Notes: generated by a model from the sequence alone, not told the origin. DNA of 64,000 nucleotides from Nitrosospira sp. Nsp11 (GCF_900142705.1 NZ_FRBV01000001.1:558001-622000); one strand, 5' to 3'; shown: positions 38,705-50,863, counted from the stretch's first letter. A program made the numbers and translations.

Positions 38705-39241
38705 ATGATTCGCTGCCTTTCTCAAGCCTCGTACCTGGTGCTGTGCCTGTTGATTTCGCTGCCGGTCAACGCGCAAGCGGTTAACGCCCAGACAACGGGC
38801 TTTACGTTCACGGATCATACCGGGAAAAAGCTCACGCTCTCCGACTATAAGGGCAAGTGGGTACTGATAAACTTCTGGGCGACGTGGTGTCCGCCGTGTC
38901 TGAAAGAAATTCCGGATCTCGTGTCGCTCTACGAGAGTCGAAAAAAAGATGTCATGATAATTGGCGTAGCAATGGATTATCGCGATCCGAAAACCGTGTT
39001 GAAATTCGTAAAATCCCTGTCCATTTCCTATCCAATCGTACTTGGCAATAGAAAAATTGCCGCGCAAATCGGCCCGGTGTCCATGCTGCCCACCACTTAC
39101 TTGTTTAATCCGGATGGCAAGCCGGCAGCCTATAAGGTAGGGTTGATTTCCCGCGAAGACCTGGAAGAATTCATGCGGGAAGATTCCCGTGATTCAAAGG
39201 ATGCGCGCTCAGGCAGGGTACCAAAACGAAAAGACCGGTAA
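38705..39241 (+). CDS. TlpA/ResA-like thioredoxin-fold protein, exported
   Basis: A periplasmic disulfide-reducing protein of the type used in cytochrome c maturation or for thiol protection. The 178-residue product has a signal peptide ending near PVNAQA (residues 20-25), the redox motif WCPPC in NFWATWCPPCLKEIPDL and the cis-Pro loop GPVSMLPTTYLFNPDG. The C-terminal 25 residues are highly charged. It follows the YihY gene by 31 bases. Whether it serves the many haem c proteins here is inference. Confidence 0.9.
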   Translation: MIRCLSQASYLVLCLLISLPVNAQAVNAQTTGFTFTDHTGKKLTLSDYKGKWVLINFWATWCPPCLKEIPDLVSLYESRKKDVMIIGVAMDYRDPKTVLKFVKSLSISYPIVLGNRKIAAQIGPVSMLPTTYLFNPDGKPAAYKVGLISREDLEEFMREDSRDSKDARSGRVPKRKDR

Positions 39242-39367
39242 TTTCCGCGCTTGATTCTTATGCTTGAGAGTCGTCCGCTTGCCACACCATCATCGCACCT
39301 GAATCAACGCCGGGATCGCAACTGAGTAACGGCAAGCGCAGGTGAAAGCGAGAAGGGAACGTTTGCA

Positions 39368-41077
39368 TCACGCCCCACATATTTGTAATTTTAAAAAATC
39401 ACTCACATCCGTCAGAGGGACAATCTGCGATTTTTCATCCCGCCGTCCTTGATACTCGATATTTCCGGCCTTCAGGCTCCGGTCGCCGATGACAACACGA
39501 TGCGGAATGCCGATCAACTCCATGTCCGCAAACATTACGCCGGGCCGTTCATCACGGTCATCAAGCAAAACATCGATACCAGCGCCGAGTATATTGGCAT
39601 ACAACCTCTCTGTTTCGATCCTGATCTGTGCGTTTTTCTTTAAGCCAATAGGAATGATGACGACTTGGAAGGGTGCGATCGCTGCCGGAAAAATAATACC
39701 GCGCTCATCATGGCTCTGCTCGATGGCCGCCGCTACGATACGCGATACGCCTATTCCGTAGCACCCCATTTCCATGGGCCGGGCTTGCCCGGATTCATCA
39801 AGGTAGGTGGCTTTCATCGCTTCGGAATACTTGGTGTGTAATTTGAAAATATGCCCCACCTCTATGCCACGGCAGATATCCAGCTTTCCCAGGCCATCCG
39901 GGGAGGGGTCGCCGGCAACCACGTCGCGGATGTCGAAAATATGGTCAGGCTCTTGCACGTCCCGGCCAAAATTAACATTGACAAGATGGTAATCCTCTTC
40001 ATTCGCCCCGCAGACGAAATCGCTCATTGCAACTACCGCACGGTCCGCGATAAGCGGAAGGCGCAGGCCGACCGGCCCTATATACCCGGGAAGACAACCG
40101 GTTTGCACGCGGATTTCTTCTTCGCTAGCCAACCTGAAATCGGAAAGGAAAGGAATTTTGCGAGTTTTAGTCTCATTGAGATGATGATCGCCGCGTAGCA
40201 ACAATAGATACATTTTTCCATCCGCAACGACCGCCAGCGTTTTTACGGCCTGCTCGACAGGAACGTTCAGCGCTGCCGCGACCTCTTCGCAGGTTTTTTT
40301 TGACGTTGTTTCGACTTTACGCATCAAGCCGTTTGCAGCCCCGCGGGGCTTTACCGGCTGTAGCGACTCGGCCATTTCAATGTTGGCGGCGTAATCAGAA
40401 TCGGGGCAGAAAGCGATGGTATCTTCGCCCGAATCCGCCAAAACATGAAACTCATGCGAGCCACTTCCTCCTATCGGCCCGGTATCCGCCGTCACGGCGC
40501 GAAATCTCAATCCCAGGCGGGTAAATATGCGGCAATAGGCGTCATGCATTGCGCGATAGGTTTGCTCCAGGCTATCAATACCAGCGTGAAATGAATAAGC
40601 GTCTTTCATTACGAATTCGCGCGCGCGCATGACACCGAAGCGGGGCCGGATCTCGTCGCGAAATTTGGTCTGAACCTGGTAGAAAACGATGGGCAACTGG
40701 CGATAACTCTTGATTTCTCGCCGCGCTATGTCGGTAACAACTTCCTCGTGCGTGGGGCCAAAGCAGAAGTCGCGCTGGTGCCTATCCTTTATTTTCAACA
40801 TTTGTGGACCGAATACATCCCAGCGACCGGTTTCTCGCCATAATTCGGCAGGTTGAACCGCGGGCATCAGAAGTTCCAGTGCGCCATTCGACTCCATCTC
40901 CTCCCGCACAATATTTTCAACCTTGCGCAATATTTTCAGGCCCAGCGGCATCCAGGTGTAAAGTCCGCTCCCTAGACGCTTGATGAGGCCTGCGCGCAGC
41001 ATCAGCTTGTGGCTGACCAGCTCTGCTTCGGCAGGCGCTTCCTTAAGCGTGGAAATGAAAAAACTCGATAAGCGCAT
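39368..41077 (-). CDS. proS: prolyl-tRNA synthetase (bacterial type with editing domain)
   Basis: ProS charges tRNA-Pro. The ATG at 41077 ([20 protein letters not shown]) matches the family start; an upstream TTG would add ten residues. The 569-residue protein has class II motif 1 around [20 protein letters not shown], motif 2 in [20 protein letters not shown], the inserted editing domain (about 225-405, ending before [10 protein letters not shown]), motif 3 in [19 protein letters not shown], and the anticodon-binding domain at the end. It is divergent from rppH. Confidence 0.96.
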   Translation of the reverse strand: MRLSSFFISTLKEAPAEAELVSHKLMLRAGLIKRLGSGLYTWMPLGLKILRKVENIVREEMESNGALELLMPAVQPAELWRETGRWDVFGPQMLKIKDRHQRDFCFGPTHEEVVTDIARREIKSYRQLPIVFYQVQTKFRDEIRPRFGVMRAREFVMKDAYSFHAGIDSLEQTYRAMHDAYCRIFTRLGLRFRAVTADTGPIGGSGSHEFHVLADSGEDTIAFCPDSDYAANIEMAESLQPVKPRGAANGLMRKVETTSKKTCEEVAAALNVPVEQAVKTLAVVADGKMYLLLLRGDHHLNETKTRKIPFLSDFRLASEEEIRVQTGCLPGYIGPVGLRLPLIADRAVVAMSDFVCGANEEDYHLVNVNFGRDVQEPDHIFDIRDVVAGDPSPDGLGKLDICRGIEVGHIFKLHTKYSEAMKATYLDESGQARPMEMGCYGIGVSRIVAAAIEQSHDERGIIFPAAIAPFQVVIIPIGLKKNAQIRIETERLYANILGAGIDVLLDDRDERPGVMFADMELIGIPHRVVIGDRSLKAGNIEYQGRRDEKSQIVPLTDVSDFLKLQICGA

Positions 41078-41517
41078 ACGTGGTCCATCGTAACGATCAA
41101 TGTGCAATTCTACTCTGAAAAGCGCTAACGTATTTTATCCGATCAGCATGTAATTGAATTTCATCGGGAAAATAGGAGCTATAATAAAAAGCCTGGCGCG
41201 ATCTCTTCCTGAAAGATGTTATTCAGGCCCTTGCTACGCCAACTGGTGACATACTTGGGGCTGCCTTTTATTAAACCGTATGCCCGACATACCGTCACTC
41301 GTGAGTGACAAGCGCCTTTAAAATCCACCGGTGGAAACGGCGGTTTGAACGGATCCTCGTCATCCTTGGCATTGGGATAACGCGTTAAATAGCCCACTAC
41401 CGGTCCCGCATAGCTTATTTGTACCTTACTTGTTTTATTAAACTCTGCACGCTTTCAATCTGGGACAAAGTGTGGAAAAATCGAATCCTATTGTAATGGA
41501 TCAAACGGGTGAATCGC
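41078..41517. other. divergent region between proS and rppH
   Basis: Promoters for both genes must lie here but none was clear. GTCACTC-GT-GAGTGAC (41294-41309) is a perfect seven-base stem with a two-base spacer, a possible protein-binding site. A 72-residue minus-strand open frame (41179-41397) has no recognised features and is not called. Confidence 0.4.
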
Positions 41518-42090
41518 ATGATCGACCGTAACGGATATCGCTCGAATGTCGGTATCATTTTACTGAACTCGAAAAACGAAGTATTTTGGGGTAAACGCAT
41601 CAAGCAGGATTCCTGGCAATTTCCACAAGGGGGCATCAAACCGGGCGAGAGCCCGGAACAGGCAATGTATCGGGAATTGACGGAAGAAGTGGGTTTGCAT
41701 CCTTGGCATGTGGAAATTATCGGCCGCACGCGGCACTGGTTGCGCTACGAGGTGCCCGATCAATGGATAAGACGCGATTGGCGGGGAAACTATAAAGGGC
41801 AAAAACAAATCTGGTATCTGTTGCGTCTCGTTGGGCGTGATTGCGACGTATCGCTGCGCACGAGTGTCCGCCCTGAATTTGATGCGTGGCGATGGAACCA
41901 GTATTGGGTCGAACTGGAATCCGTGGTGGAATTCAAAAGGCAAGTCTATCGCCAGGCTTTGACCGAATTGGCGCGCTTGCTTAACCGCCCTCTCCCGCCA
42001 TTTGGTGGCGATAATAATAACGGTCGGTCCGGTTATGATGCCAGAGAACAGATTGTGTCCGCGCCTGCGAAACAGGGTGACCAACAGTGA
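41518..42090 (+). CDS. rppH: RNA pyrophosphohydrolase
   Basis: RppH removes pyrophosphate from the 5' end of mRNA, starting decay. The ATG at 41518 gives [17 protein letters not shown], the family start; GTG 41509 is three codons earlier. The Nudix box [23 protein letters not shown] is intact at about 38-60, as is the preceding WQFPQ. The 190-residue length is normal for Betaproteobacteria; the last 30 residues are variable. Confidence 0.95.
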   Translation: MIDRNGYRSNVGIILLNSKNEVFWGKRIKQDSWQFPQGGIKPGESPEQAMYRELTEEVGLHPWHVEIIGRTRHWLRYEVPDQWIRRDWRGNYKGQKQIWYLLRLVGRDCDVSLRTSVRPEFDAWRWNQYWVELESVVEFKRQVYRQALTELARLLNRPLPPFGGDNNNGRSGYDAREQIVSAPAKQGDQQ

Positions 42091-42380
42091 CTAAACCAGG
42101 AACTGGAGTTTTTATCGCGCAGCGTGAAATAAGTTGCGCTGTCACGGTTTTTTCGGCACCTTTGCACCTCACCGGTTGGTGGATGAGCCGGGCGTTCACT
42201 ATTGCTCATGGTATTGCTGGAAGGCCTTGCTTTCCGGATACACCCCTTTTTTAAAGAGTATATTGTTGTGTCGGATATTTTTATTCTCGTCTTCGATCGG
42301 CAGATAAGCTTGCCCATGCTGCGATTTTATTAGGCGTAATCGGCTGCGCCATTACAGCCGCGTTTTTTAGGAGATTACCG
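42091..42380. other. intergenic region before the diheme peroxidase gene
   Basis: No gene, promoter or stable repeat could be supported in these 290 bases. The sequence CTGTCACGGTTTTTTCGG near 42140 is the only terminator-like tract after rppH. Confidence 0.35.
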
Positions 42381-43376
42381 ATGATAATGCGGGCATTGAT
42401 CATATCGCTGCTATCTGTTGGAACCATTGCCGCGCCCCCCGGGATGGCCGCTGATGAGCCCATCCAGCCGATTCAGGCCGCTGCGCCGAAGAATCAAAAC
42501 ATGGTAGAGCTGGGCAAGATGCTTTTTTTTGACCCACGTTTATCGAAGTCTGGATTCATTTCCTGTAACTCCTGCCACAACCTGAGCATGGGCGGCACGG
42601 ACAATCTACCAACATCCATCGGCCACAACTGGCACGAAGGACCGATCAATTCACCGACGGTATTGAACTCGAGCATGAGTCTGGCGCAGTTTTGGGATGG
42701 CCGCGCCAAAACCTTGAAAGAACAGGCTGGAGGCCCCATTGCGAATCCCGGGGAAATGGGGTTCACCCACGAATTGGCGGTGGGTGTAGTACAGTCCATT
42801 CCCCAGTACCGGGCTCGCTTCAAAGAGGTGTTCGGTTCCGACAAAATTGACATTGGAATGGTGACTGATGCAATCGCCGCATTTGAAGAAACCCTGGTCA
42901 CACCTGATTCTCGCTTCGATAAGTGGCTGAAGGGCGACAAGACCGCGCTCAATCAAAATGAACTGGAAGGATACAAGCTGTTCAAGGAGAGTGGATGTAC
43001 CGGTTGTCACAACGGTCCTGCCGTGGGTGGGGCTTCCTATCAAAAAATGGGGGTGGTTGAACCTTATAAAACAAAGAGCAAGGCTGAAGGCCGGTTTGGC
43101 GTAACCGGCGCAGATGCTGACCGCATGATGTTCAAGGTGCCGACCTTGCGAAATGTGGAACTGACTTATCCCTATTTTCACGATGGCGCTGCTGCGACGC
43201 TGGAAGAAGCAGTAGATACCATGGGAAGACTGCAATTGGGCCGCAAATTCAGCAAGGACGAAAACGCAAAGATTGTGGCGTTCCTGAAGACACTGACCGG
43301 GAAGCAACCGGAATTCAAGCTACCGATCCTGCCTCCCTCAATCAACGAAACGCCAAAACCTAAACCATTTGGTTAA
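42381..43376 (+). CDS. diheme cytochrome c peroxidase (CcpA/MauG family)
   Basis: The periplasmic enzyme reduces hydrogen peroxide with electrons from cytochrome c. The 331-residue product has a signal peptide ending near PGMAA and two haem c motifs, CNSCH (62-66) and CTGCH (206-210), each with the family context FDPRLSKSGFISCNSCHNLS and YKLFKESGCTGCHNGP. TPDSRFDKWLKGD and FKVPTLRNVELTYPYFHDGA are typical of CcpA-like peroxidases. It stands alone, with a strong hairpin after it. A MauG-like oxygenase role is less likely given the context. Confidence 0.93.
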   Translation: MIMRALIISLLSVGTIAAPPGMAADEPIQPIQAAAPKNQNMVELGKMLFFDPRLSKSGFISCNSCHNLSMGGTDNLPTSIGHNWHEGPINSPTVLNSSMSLAQFWDGRAKTLKEQAGGPIANPGEMGFTHELAVGVVQSIPQYRARFKEVFGSDKIDIGMVTDAIAAFEETLVTPDSRFDKWLKGDKTALNQNELEGYKLFKESGCTGCHNGPAVGGASYQKMGVVEPYKTKSKAEGRFGVTGADADRMMFKVPTLRNVELTYPYFHDGAAATLEEAVDTMGRLQLGRKFSKDENAKIVAFLKTLTGKQPEFKLPILPPSINETPKPKPFG

Positions 43377-43429
43377 TTACAGGATGTGTGATCTGGCAAA
43401 CACAGGGCTGAAGTTTCATTGGATGTCCT

Positions 43430-43470
43430 GAACGCTTGCCCGGGCTGAATGATGGCCTGGGCAAGCGTTC
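43430..43470 (+). terminator. strong hairpin after the peroxidase gene
   Basis: GAACGCTTGCCC (43430-43441) and GGGCAAGCGTTC (43459-43470) are perfect 12-base arms with a 17-base loop that can itself pair (GGGC/GGCC). No T-run follows. The rest of the stretch up to hfq holds no supported gene. Confidence 0.65.
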
Positions 43471-43741
43471 GACCGCGGGGGGACTTATCATTCATTGCAG
43501 ATTCAAGCCCACCGAGCGTCGCCCACGACTGTGCCCGCAAAAGTAGCAAATACTTTCTTATTGCTCTTTTTATTTCCTCCGATTTCATTTTCTGAAGGAT
43601 CGGGATCGATCAGATTATCGATCACCGATGTGATCGGATATACAGGAATGACTTCCTGCGGCCTTAGCCTTCAGAAATATGGATTTACTCTTGAAAATCA
43701 AGTAGAGTTACTTCTTGAATAATTACAATACGGAGTCCCCG

Positions 43742-43987
43742 ATGAGCGCTAAAGGGCAATTGTTACAAGACCCGTTTTTAAATACCTTACGGAAGGAACA
43801 TATTCCGGTATCGATCTACCTGGTGAACGGAATCAAGCTACAAGGGCATATCGACTCATTTGATCAGTATGTGGTACTGCTGAAGAATACCGTAACTCAG
43901 ATGGTGTACAAGCACGCCATTTCTACCGTGGTTCCCGCAAGGGCCGTAAACATTCCATTTGAGGCGCCCCCTATACCTGATGCTTGA
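43742..43987 (+). CDS. hfq: RNA chaperone Hfq
   Basis: Hfq is a hexameric Sm-fold protein that pairs small RNAs with mRNAs. The ATG at 43742, with GGAG upstream, gives 81 residues: [20 protein letters not shown], Sm1 motif [20 protein letters not shown] and Sm2 motif [12 protein letters not shown], all standard. It overlaps the next gene, hflX, by eight bases, and the order hfq-hflX-hflK-hflC is conserved in Proteobacteria. Confidence 0.98.
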   Translation: MSAKGQLLQDPFLNTLRKEHIPVSIYLVNGIKLQGHIDSFDQYVVLLKNTVTQMVYKHAISTVVPARAVNIPFEAPPIPDA

Positions 43988-45146
43988 CCAACCTGTCGGG
44001 AATACGCTTAAAACCGACTCTGCTGCTGATTCCGCTGTATTGGTCAGCCTCGATCTTGGCGGCGGCGACTCGGCTGAAAATCTGGAAGAATTACGTCGGT
44101 TGGCGGCAAGTGACCAGCTTGCGGTTTCTGCAGTGATTAAAGGTAAACGCGCCAGGCCCGATCCAGCCACCTTTGCAGGTAGCGGAAAGGTGGCTGAAAT
44201 TTTGCTTGCCCTCGAGCAAACCAACGCCTCGCTGGTTGTCTTCAATCATGATCTGTCTCCTGCCCAGCAGCGCAATCTGGAGCGTAACCTGGGGCGTCGC
44301 GTTGTAGATCGTACCAGCCTGATCCTCGATATCTTCGCACAGCGTGCCAAAAGCCATGAGGGTAAGTTGCAGGTGGAACTGGCGCAACTTGAGCATCTCG
44401 CCACTCGCTTGGTACGTGGCTGGACGCATCTGGAACGCCAAAAAGGGGGTATTGGCCTGCGCGGCCCCGGCGAGACCCAGTTGGAGACCGACCGGCGCTT
44501 GATCGGGAAGCGCGTAAAGCTTCTTAAAGAAAAACTCGTTAAATTTCAGCGCCAACGCACATTACAGCGTCGTTCCAGGCAGCGGGCTCAGGTGACGGCT
44601 GTTTCCATTGTAGGCTATACCAACGCCGGAAAATCCACGCTATTCAATAGCCTGACTCATGCCCAGGCCTACGTCGCCGATCAGTTATTCGCCACGCTGG
44701 ATGCCACCACCCGCAAAATGTTTATCCCTGATCGGGGACCGCTTGTGCTTTCAGATACGGTGGGCTTTATCCGGGACTTGCCTCATACGCTCGTTGCTGC
44801 GTTCCAGGCCACACTTGAAGAAACCGTACAGGCCGATTTATTGCTACATGTGGTGGATGCGGGGAGCCCTAATCGCGCTGAGCAGATCGATGAAGTAAAT
44901 AAGGTGCTGAAGGAAATCGGCGCTGACAGGATTCCCCAGATACTGGTGCTGAACAAGGTAGACCTGATCAATTTATCCGTGGGGCGCGCGGGTTATCGGC
45001 GTGATGAGTATGGTAGAATCGAACAAATTCGGCTGAGCGCGAAAACGGCCGAGGGGCTGGAGTTTATCAAGTTGGCATTATCGGAAGCAATCGAGGCGCG
45101 CACTTTACAAGAAGTCGATAAGCGACTGGGAAGTGGCGGTGCTTGA
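43980..45146 (+). CDS. hflX: ribosome-associated GTPase HflX
   Basis: HflX splits stalled or heat-damaged 70S ribosomes. The ATG at 43980 lies inside the end of hfq. The 388-residue protein has an N-terminal HflX domain (GSGKVAEI), a glycine-rich linker [18 protein letters not shown], and a GTPase domain with GYTNAGKST (G1), [10 protein letters not shown] (G3) and NKVD (G4). It is somewhat shorter than the 426-residue E. coli form, which has a longer C-terminus. Confidence 0.97.
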   Translation: MLDQPVGNTLKTDSAADSAVLVSLDLGGGDSAENLEELRRLAASDQLAVSAVIKGKRARPDPATFAGSGKVAEILLALEQTNASLVVFNHDLSPAQQRNLERNLGRRVVDRTSLILDIFAQRAKSHEGKLQVELAQLEHLATRLVRGWTHLERQKGGIGLRGPGETQLETDRRLIGKRVKLLKEKLVKFQRQRTLQRRSRQRAQVTAVSIVGYTNAGKSTLFNSLTHAQAYVADQLFATLDATTRKMFIPDRGPLVLSDTVGFIRDLPHTLVAAFQATLEETVQADLLLHVVDAGSPNRAEQIDEVNKVLKEIGADRIPQILVLNKVDLINLSVGRAGYRRDEYGRIEQIRLSAKTAEGLEFIKLALSEAIEARTLQEVDKRLGSGGA

Positions 45147-45274
45147 TTGGCGAATAATGATTAAACTATTGGGCAAATAATACGATTTGTATTTCTACGA
45201 TAGGCTGAAGTTTAGCGTTTTTCACCGTATCGTTTGATGGTTTTATCTACATTAAACAGAAAATAGGAATCATC

Positions 45275-46465
45275 ATGGGATTAAACGATCCTCAGTGGGG
45301 AAGAAAAAAAGGTAATTCCGGTCCACCTGATCTGGATCAAATGTGGCGCAACTTCAACAAGAAGCTCAATAATCTTCTAAAACGCAAAGGTGGGAGCGGC
45401 GGCGGATCGAGCGGTGAAGGGGGCGGCGATAATCCCCGGCGATATGGCGGCGGTATAGGACTGCTTCTTGGATTGCTTCTGCTGCTGTGGGTAGCCAGTG
45501 GATTCTATATCGTGAACGAGGGCCAGCGAGGCATCGTATTACGTTTTGGTAAATATGTGGAAAGTACCCAGGCAGGCCTGCGGTGGCACTTGCCATATCC
45601 GGTGGAAGTAGTGGAAGCCGTTAACGTGAGCGGGGTGCGTACGGTAGAAATTGGCTATCGGAACAATGTAAGAAGCAAGGTATTGAAGGAATCGCTGATG
45701 CTGACCGATGATGAGAATATCATTGATATTCAATTTGCCGTGCAATACATCCTCAAGAATCCTGAAGAATTCTTGTTTAACAATCGCGAGCCCGAAAATG
45801 CGGTGCTACAGGCAGCAGAAACGGCAATACGTGAAATTATCGGTAAAAGCAAAATGGATTTCGTGCTCTATGAGGGACGCGAACAAGTAGCGGCGAAAGC
45901 GACCGAGCTGATGCAGGGTATTCTCGATCGTTACAAGATAGGAATTGCCATTAGCAAAGTGACTATGCAAAATGCGCAACCGCCGGAGCAGGTTCAGGCG
46001 GCCTTCGACGACGCTGTTAAAGCGGGCCAGGATAGGGAGCGGCAGAAAAATGAAGGCCAGGCCTACGCTAATGATGTCATTCCCAAGGCCAAGGGTAACG
46101 CCGCGCGTCTGCTGGAAGAGTCCGAAGGATACAAGCAACGGGTGATCGCAAGTTCAGAGGGTGAAGCCAACCGGTTTAAACAGGTTCTTGTTGAATATAA
46201 CAAAGCGCCCGTTGTAACGCGTGACCGGCTTTATCTGGATATGATGGAACAGGTGTTGTCCAACACCAGCAAAATTCTTGTGGATCAGAAAGGTGGCAAC
46301 AATCTGCTTTATCTGCCGCTTGATAAACTGATTCAAGCGAGTGGTCCCTCGTCCTCATCCGCGGTAGCGCCCGAGGTGGCATCCGCCTCGGCGCAAGAGG
46401 TTGTGCCTGACAGTGCCGCACGCACCCGCGAGGCGTTTCGTGGCCGTGAACGGGAGACAAGATAA
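45275..46465 (+). CDS. hflK: HflK, FtsH protease modulator
   Basis: HflK and HflC form a membrane cage around the FtsH protease. The 396-residue protein has a Gly/Ser-rich N-terminal stretch (about 38-60), one membrane helix (GIGLLLGLLLLLWVASGFYI), and a prohibitin/SPFH domain (GFYIVNEGQRGIVLRFGKY onward), then a long helical region. GGAA precedes the ATG. hflC begins immediately after its stop codon. Confidence 0.96.
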   Translation: MGLNDPQWGRKKGNSGPPDLDQMWRNFNKKLNNLLKRKGGSGGGSSGEGGGDNPRRYGGGIGLLLGLLLLLWVASGFYIVNEGQRGIVLRFGKYVESTQAGLRWHLPYPVEVVEAVNVSGVRTVEIGYRNNVRSKVLKESLMLTDDENIIDIQFAVQYILKNPEEFLFNNREPENAVLQAAETAIREIIGKSKMDFVLYEGREQVAAKATELMQGILDRYKIGIAISKVTMQNAQPPEQVQAAFDDAVKAGQDRERQKNEGQAYANDVIPKAKGNAARLLEESEGYKQRVIASSEGEANRFKQVLVEYNKAPVVTRDRLYLDMMEQVLSNTSKILVDQKGGNNLLYLPLDKLIQASGPSSSSAVAPEVASASAQEVVPDSAARTREAFRGRERETR

Positions 46466-47344
46466 GTGAAAAAGTATACTTCAATGCTGCTGGGCACTCT
46501 TGTCGCCCTGATTGTTCTCGCTGCATCTTCACTGTATATCGTGGATCAGCGCCAGCTGGCGATCTTATTTCAGCTGGGTGAGGTGGTTGACGTAAAAACA
46601 TCGCCTGGTCTGTATTTCAAGATTCCTTTGGCGCAAAACGTGCGTTACTTTGATTCGCGTATCCTGACCATGGATACGGCCGAGCCGGAGCGTTTCATCA
46701 CTTCCGAAAAGAAGAACGTGCTGGTAGATCTGTTCGTAAAATGGCGAATCGTCGACGTCAAGCAGTATTACGTCAGTGTTCGGGGAGACGAAATGCTGGC
46801 GCAAACCCGGCTTGCGCAAACCGTGAATTCCAGCCTGCGTGATGAGTTCGGCAATCGCACGGTACATGATGTTGTTTCGGGAGAGCGCGACAAGATCATG
46901 GAAATCATGCGCCAGAAAGCTGATGCCGACGCACGCAAAATTGGCGTGGAAGTCGTGGACGTGCGGCTGAAGCGGGTGGATTTGCCGCAGGAAGTGAGTG
47001 AATCGGTCTACCGCCGTATGGAAGCAGAGCGGAAGCGCGTGGCTAATGAATTGCGCTCCACCGGGTCGGCGGAGTCCGAAAAAATTCGTGCCGACGCTGA
47101 CCGCCAGCGCGAAGTCATTCTCGCTGAAGCTTATCGGAAGGCCCAAGAGGCAAAGGGTGAGGGCGATGCGAAGGCCTCGGCGATCTATGCCGCCGCTTTT
47201 CAGCCAAATCCGGAATTTTATGCTTTTTATCGTAGCCTGGAAGCCTATAAGCAGAGCTTCAAGAACAAGAGCGACATGCTGGTTCTTGAGCCCAGCTCCG
47301 AATTCTTCAAGTATTTGAGAAACTCCGGTCGCGGCGCTAAGTGA
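46466..47344 (+). CDS. hflC: HflC, FtsH protease modulator
   Basis: The partner of HflK. The start is a GTG placed directly after the hflK stop, giving 292 residues: KKYTSMLLGTLVALIVLAAS as membrane anchor, then YIVDQRQLAILFQLGEVV opening the SPFH domain, and a charged helical region (RMEAERKRVANELRS). The GTG start with no gap implies translational coupling, keeping the two subunits in balance. Confidence 0.96.
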   Translation: MKKYTSMLLGTLVALIVLAASSLYIVDQRQLAILFQLGEVVDVKTSPGLYFKIPLAQNVRYFDSRILTMDTAEPERFITSEKKNVLVDLFVKWRIVDVKQYYVSVRGDEMLAQTRLAQTVNSSLRDEFGNRTVHDVVSGERDKIMEIMRQKADADARKIGVEVVDVRLKRVDLPQEVSESVYRRMEAERKRVANELRSTGSAESEKIRADADRQREVILAEAYRKAQEAKGEGDAKASAIYAAAFQPNPEFYAFYRSLEAYKQSFKNKSDMLVLEPSSEFFKYLRNSGRGAK

Positions 47345-47537
47345 ACTGCGAATATTGATGACTCGCCCGAAGGCGGTTGCTTGCAAAACTTGACCTGCTG
47401 ATGGGCCGCAAGCGTGGAGAATATCGCAAACACGGGCTGGCATGCGAATGCTGGCTGTTTCTTACGTGTTTTCCCATCGAAAGATGAGTTCGCTTACGCT
47501 ACAAATTATCGGACGCGTATAGCGAGGTTATGCCGGC

Positions 47538-47723
47538 ATGTGGGATACTTTATTAATGGCCTTCGCGCTGGTGCTGGTGTTGGAAGGGCTTTTTCCGTTT
47601 CTGATACCTGGCATCTGGCGCGAGACCTTCAAGAAATTGACCGACGTTGACGACAATCACCTACGTTTTATCGGCCTCACCTCTATGCTGGCAGGGCTTC
47701 TTCTACTTTACCTCGTAAATTAG
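47538..47723 (+). CDS. DUF2065 family small membrane protein
   Basis: A 61-residue membrane protein of the DUF2065 (YjeT-like) family, whose role is unknown. It has two hydrophobic helices, LLMAFALVLVLEGLFPFLIP and FIGLTSMLAGLLLLYLV, joined by a short charged loop. Its position between hflC and hisZ/purA is conserved, which suggests a link to the HflKC membrane complex; that is inference. Confidence 0.9.
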   Translation: MWDTLLMAFALVLVLEGLFPFLIPGIWRETFKKLTDVDDNHLRFIGLTSMLAGLLLLYLVN

Positions 47724-47769
47724 ACCTGCGCTGTCGCGCTTCTCTTCAGAATGCAATTGGAACATAAAC

Positions 47770-48939
47770 ATGCGCGCATGGGTTCTCCCCGAATATATTG
47801 AGGATATCCTGCCTGCCGAGGCGCTTCGCATAGAGATGATGCGCCGGCGCATCATGGATTGGCTATTCGTACACGGGTATGAACTGGTGGGCCCGCCTTT
47901 GCTGGAGTATGTGGAATCCTTGCTTAAGGGCAGTGGTGGCGGCACGAATTTACGCATGTTCAAGGTGGTGGATCAATTGAGCGGACGCATGATGGGACTA
48001 CGTGCCGACATGACGCCTCAGGTTGCCCGTATCGATGCGCACCTGCTTAACCGCAAGGGCATTACCCGCCTCTGCTATGCGGGTAGCGTATTGCATACCG
48101 TGCCATCGGGTTTGACTCGTACCCGGGAGCCGCTCCAGGTGGGTGCGGAACTTTACGGCCATGCCGGCTTGGAAAGCGACCTGGAAGTCCAGCGCCTTAT
48201 GCTGCAATCTCTGGCAATCGCCGGGATAGGCAAAATTCATCTCGATCTCGGCCATGTTGCCGTATTCCGCGGGCTGGTGAGAGGCGCCGGCATCCCATCC
48301 GAGCTGGAGGCAGAGTTATTTGGCGTATTGCAGGCCAAGGATGTTTGTGGGCTGGAGAACCTTTGCGCTGGTCTGGATAAACACGTCGATGCGGGTGCTC
48401 AGCGGGCGTTGCTACTGCTACCCGAGCTGTACGGCGGCAAGGAAATACTGTCGCTTGCGCGTAAGCAGCTTCCGGCTTATCCGGAAATCATGACAGCGCT
48501 GGATGAACTGGAAACGATAGCCGTGGAACTGGAACCCCTGGTCGATACCCTGGCGTTTGATCTGGCTGATCTACGCGGCTATCACTACCACAGTGGCATG
48601 GTCTTTTCCGCCTATACCCGCGATAGTCCCAACCCGATCGCCTTGGGTGGACGTTACGATGAGGTCGGCAAGGCGTTCGGAAGAGCCCGTCCAGCCACCG
48701 GATTCAGCATGGACTTGCGGGAATTGTCCGGTTTGGTGCGGCCTGATCTCTACCCCAGGGGGATTCTGGCTCCGTACGTTAAGGGGGACAAAATCCTGGA
48801 AAAAAAAATTGAGCAGCTTCGTAGCGAAGGCAAAATCGTGGTGGTTGAATTGCCCGGGCATGGGGATGAGCAAGACACTTTCAACTGTGACAGAAAGTTG
48901 ACACTGAAAGGCAACGTTTGGTCAGTAGTCGAAATCTGA
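47770..48939 (+). CDS. hisZ: ATP phosphoribosyltransferase regulatory subunit
   Basis: HisZ resembles histidyl-tRNA synthetase but lacks aminoacylation; it partners the short HisG in the first step of histidine synthesis. The 389-residue product begins with LPEYIEDILPAEALRIE and shows LRADMTPQVARIDAH (motif 2-like) and YHYHSGMVFSAYT, GGRYDEVG. It lacks the anticodon-binding domain of HisS. hisG is not in the window. The hflC-DUF2065-hisZ-purA order is a betaproteobacterial hallmark. Confidence 0.95.
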   Translation: MRAWVLPEYIEDILPAEALRIEMMRRRIMDWLFVHGYELVGPPLLEYVESLLKGSGGGTNLRMFKVVDQLSGRMMGLRADMTPQVARIDAHLLNRKGITRLCYAGSVLHTVPSGLTRTREPLQVGAELYGHAGLESDLEVQRLMLQSLAIAGIGKIHLDLGHVAVFRGLVRGAGIPSELEAELFGVLQAKDVCGLENLCAGLDKHVDAGAQRALLLLPELYGGKEILSLARKQLPAYPEIMTALDELETIAVELEPLVDTLAFDLADLRGYHYHSGMVFSAYTRDSPNPIALGGRYDEVGKAFGRARPATGFSMDLRELSGLVRPDLYPRGILAPYVKGDKILEKKIEQLRSEGKIVVVELPGHGDEQDTFNCDRKLTLKGNVWSVVEI

Positions 48940-49027
48940 ACTCGAAGCCTGACGATGCGGCACAAGAAAACTTTTCTGAAACTCTTTCCTTTTTTCCCTG
49001 CATTGCCAAGGTTCGGCAGTGTACTAA

Positions 49028-50350
<1,323 letters not shown>

Positions 50351-50416
50351 CCTGACAATCAGTACCTTAAAGGCGGGGCTGTTTGGAAAACCCGAGTATT
50401 TCCGGATCGGCGCGCG

Positions 50417-50863
50417 ATGACACTATTCGTCAAAAAAGACTTGAGCGCCTACGCCGTGCGCGCCGCAAGCTGGCATGAGGATATTCAGGCGCTACGCGGA
50501 ATACGCGAAGCAGTTTTTATCCGCGAACAAGGTGTTCCCCCCGAACTGGAATGGGACGAATTTGACATGAATTGCATTCACGCACTGGCGTCAAACTCAG
50601 CGGCTAATCCTGTCGGCACGGCACGATTATTACTGGATGGTTCTATCGGACGGATGGCAGTGTTAAGGGAATTCCGAGGAAAACGGGTCGGCACCGCATT
50701 GATGCACTGGTTATTAAGAGAAGCAGAGAGTCGTCAGATGCAGCACGTCACCTTGAATGCACAGGTACAGGCTATCGAATTTTATAAGAAATTCGGTTTT
50801 CAGGTGACGGGGAAAGCGTTCCTCGATGCGGGGATCTCACACGTCAGAATGGTTTTGCGATAG
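50417..50863 (+). CDS. GNAT family N-acetyltransferase
   Basis: A 148-residue acetyltransferase of unknown substrate. AVRAASWHEDIQALRGIREAV and FIREQGVPPELEWDEFD are typical of the YjcF/ElaA-like subgroup; the acetyl-CoA loop is RMAVLREFRGKRVGTALM, and EFYKKFGFQVTGKAFLDAGI follows. The gene lies 66 bases after purA and converges with a porin gene. Of the possible roles, small-molecule acetylation is as far as the sequence goes. Confidence 0.88.
   Translation: MTLFVKKDLSAYAVRAASWHEDIQALRGIREAVFIREQGVPPELEWDEFDMNCIHALASNSAANPVGTARLLLDGSIGRMAVLREFRGKRVGTALMHWLLREAESRQMQHVTLNAQVQAIEFYKKFGFQVTGKAFLDAGISHVRMVLR

Noticed and set aside
41179-41397. A 72-codon minus-strand frame between proS and rppH
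   Set aside because: No ribosome site, no motif and no support from neighbours; it lies in a divergent promoter region.
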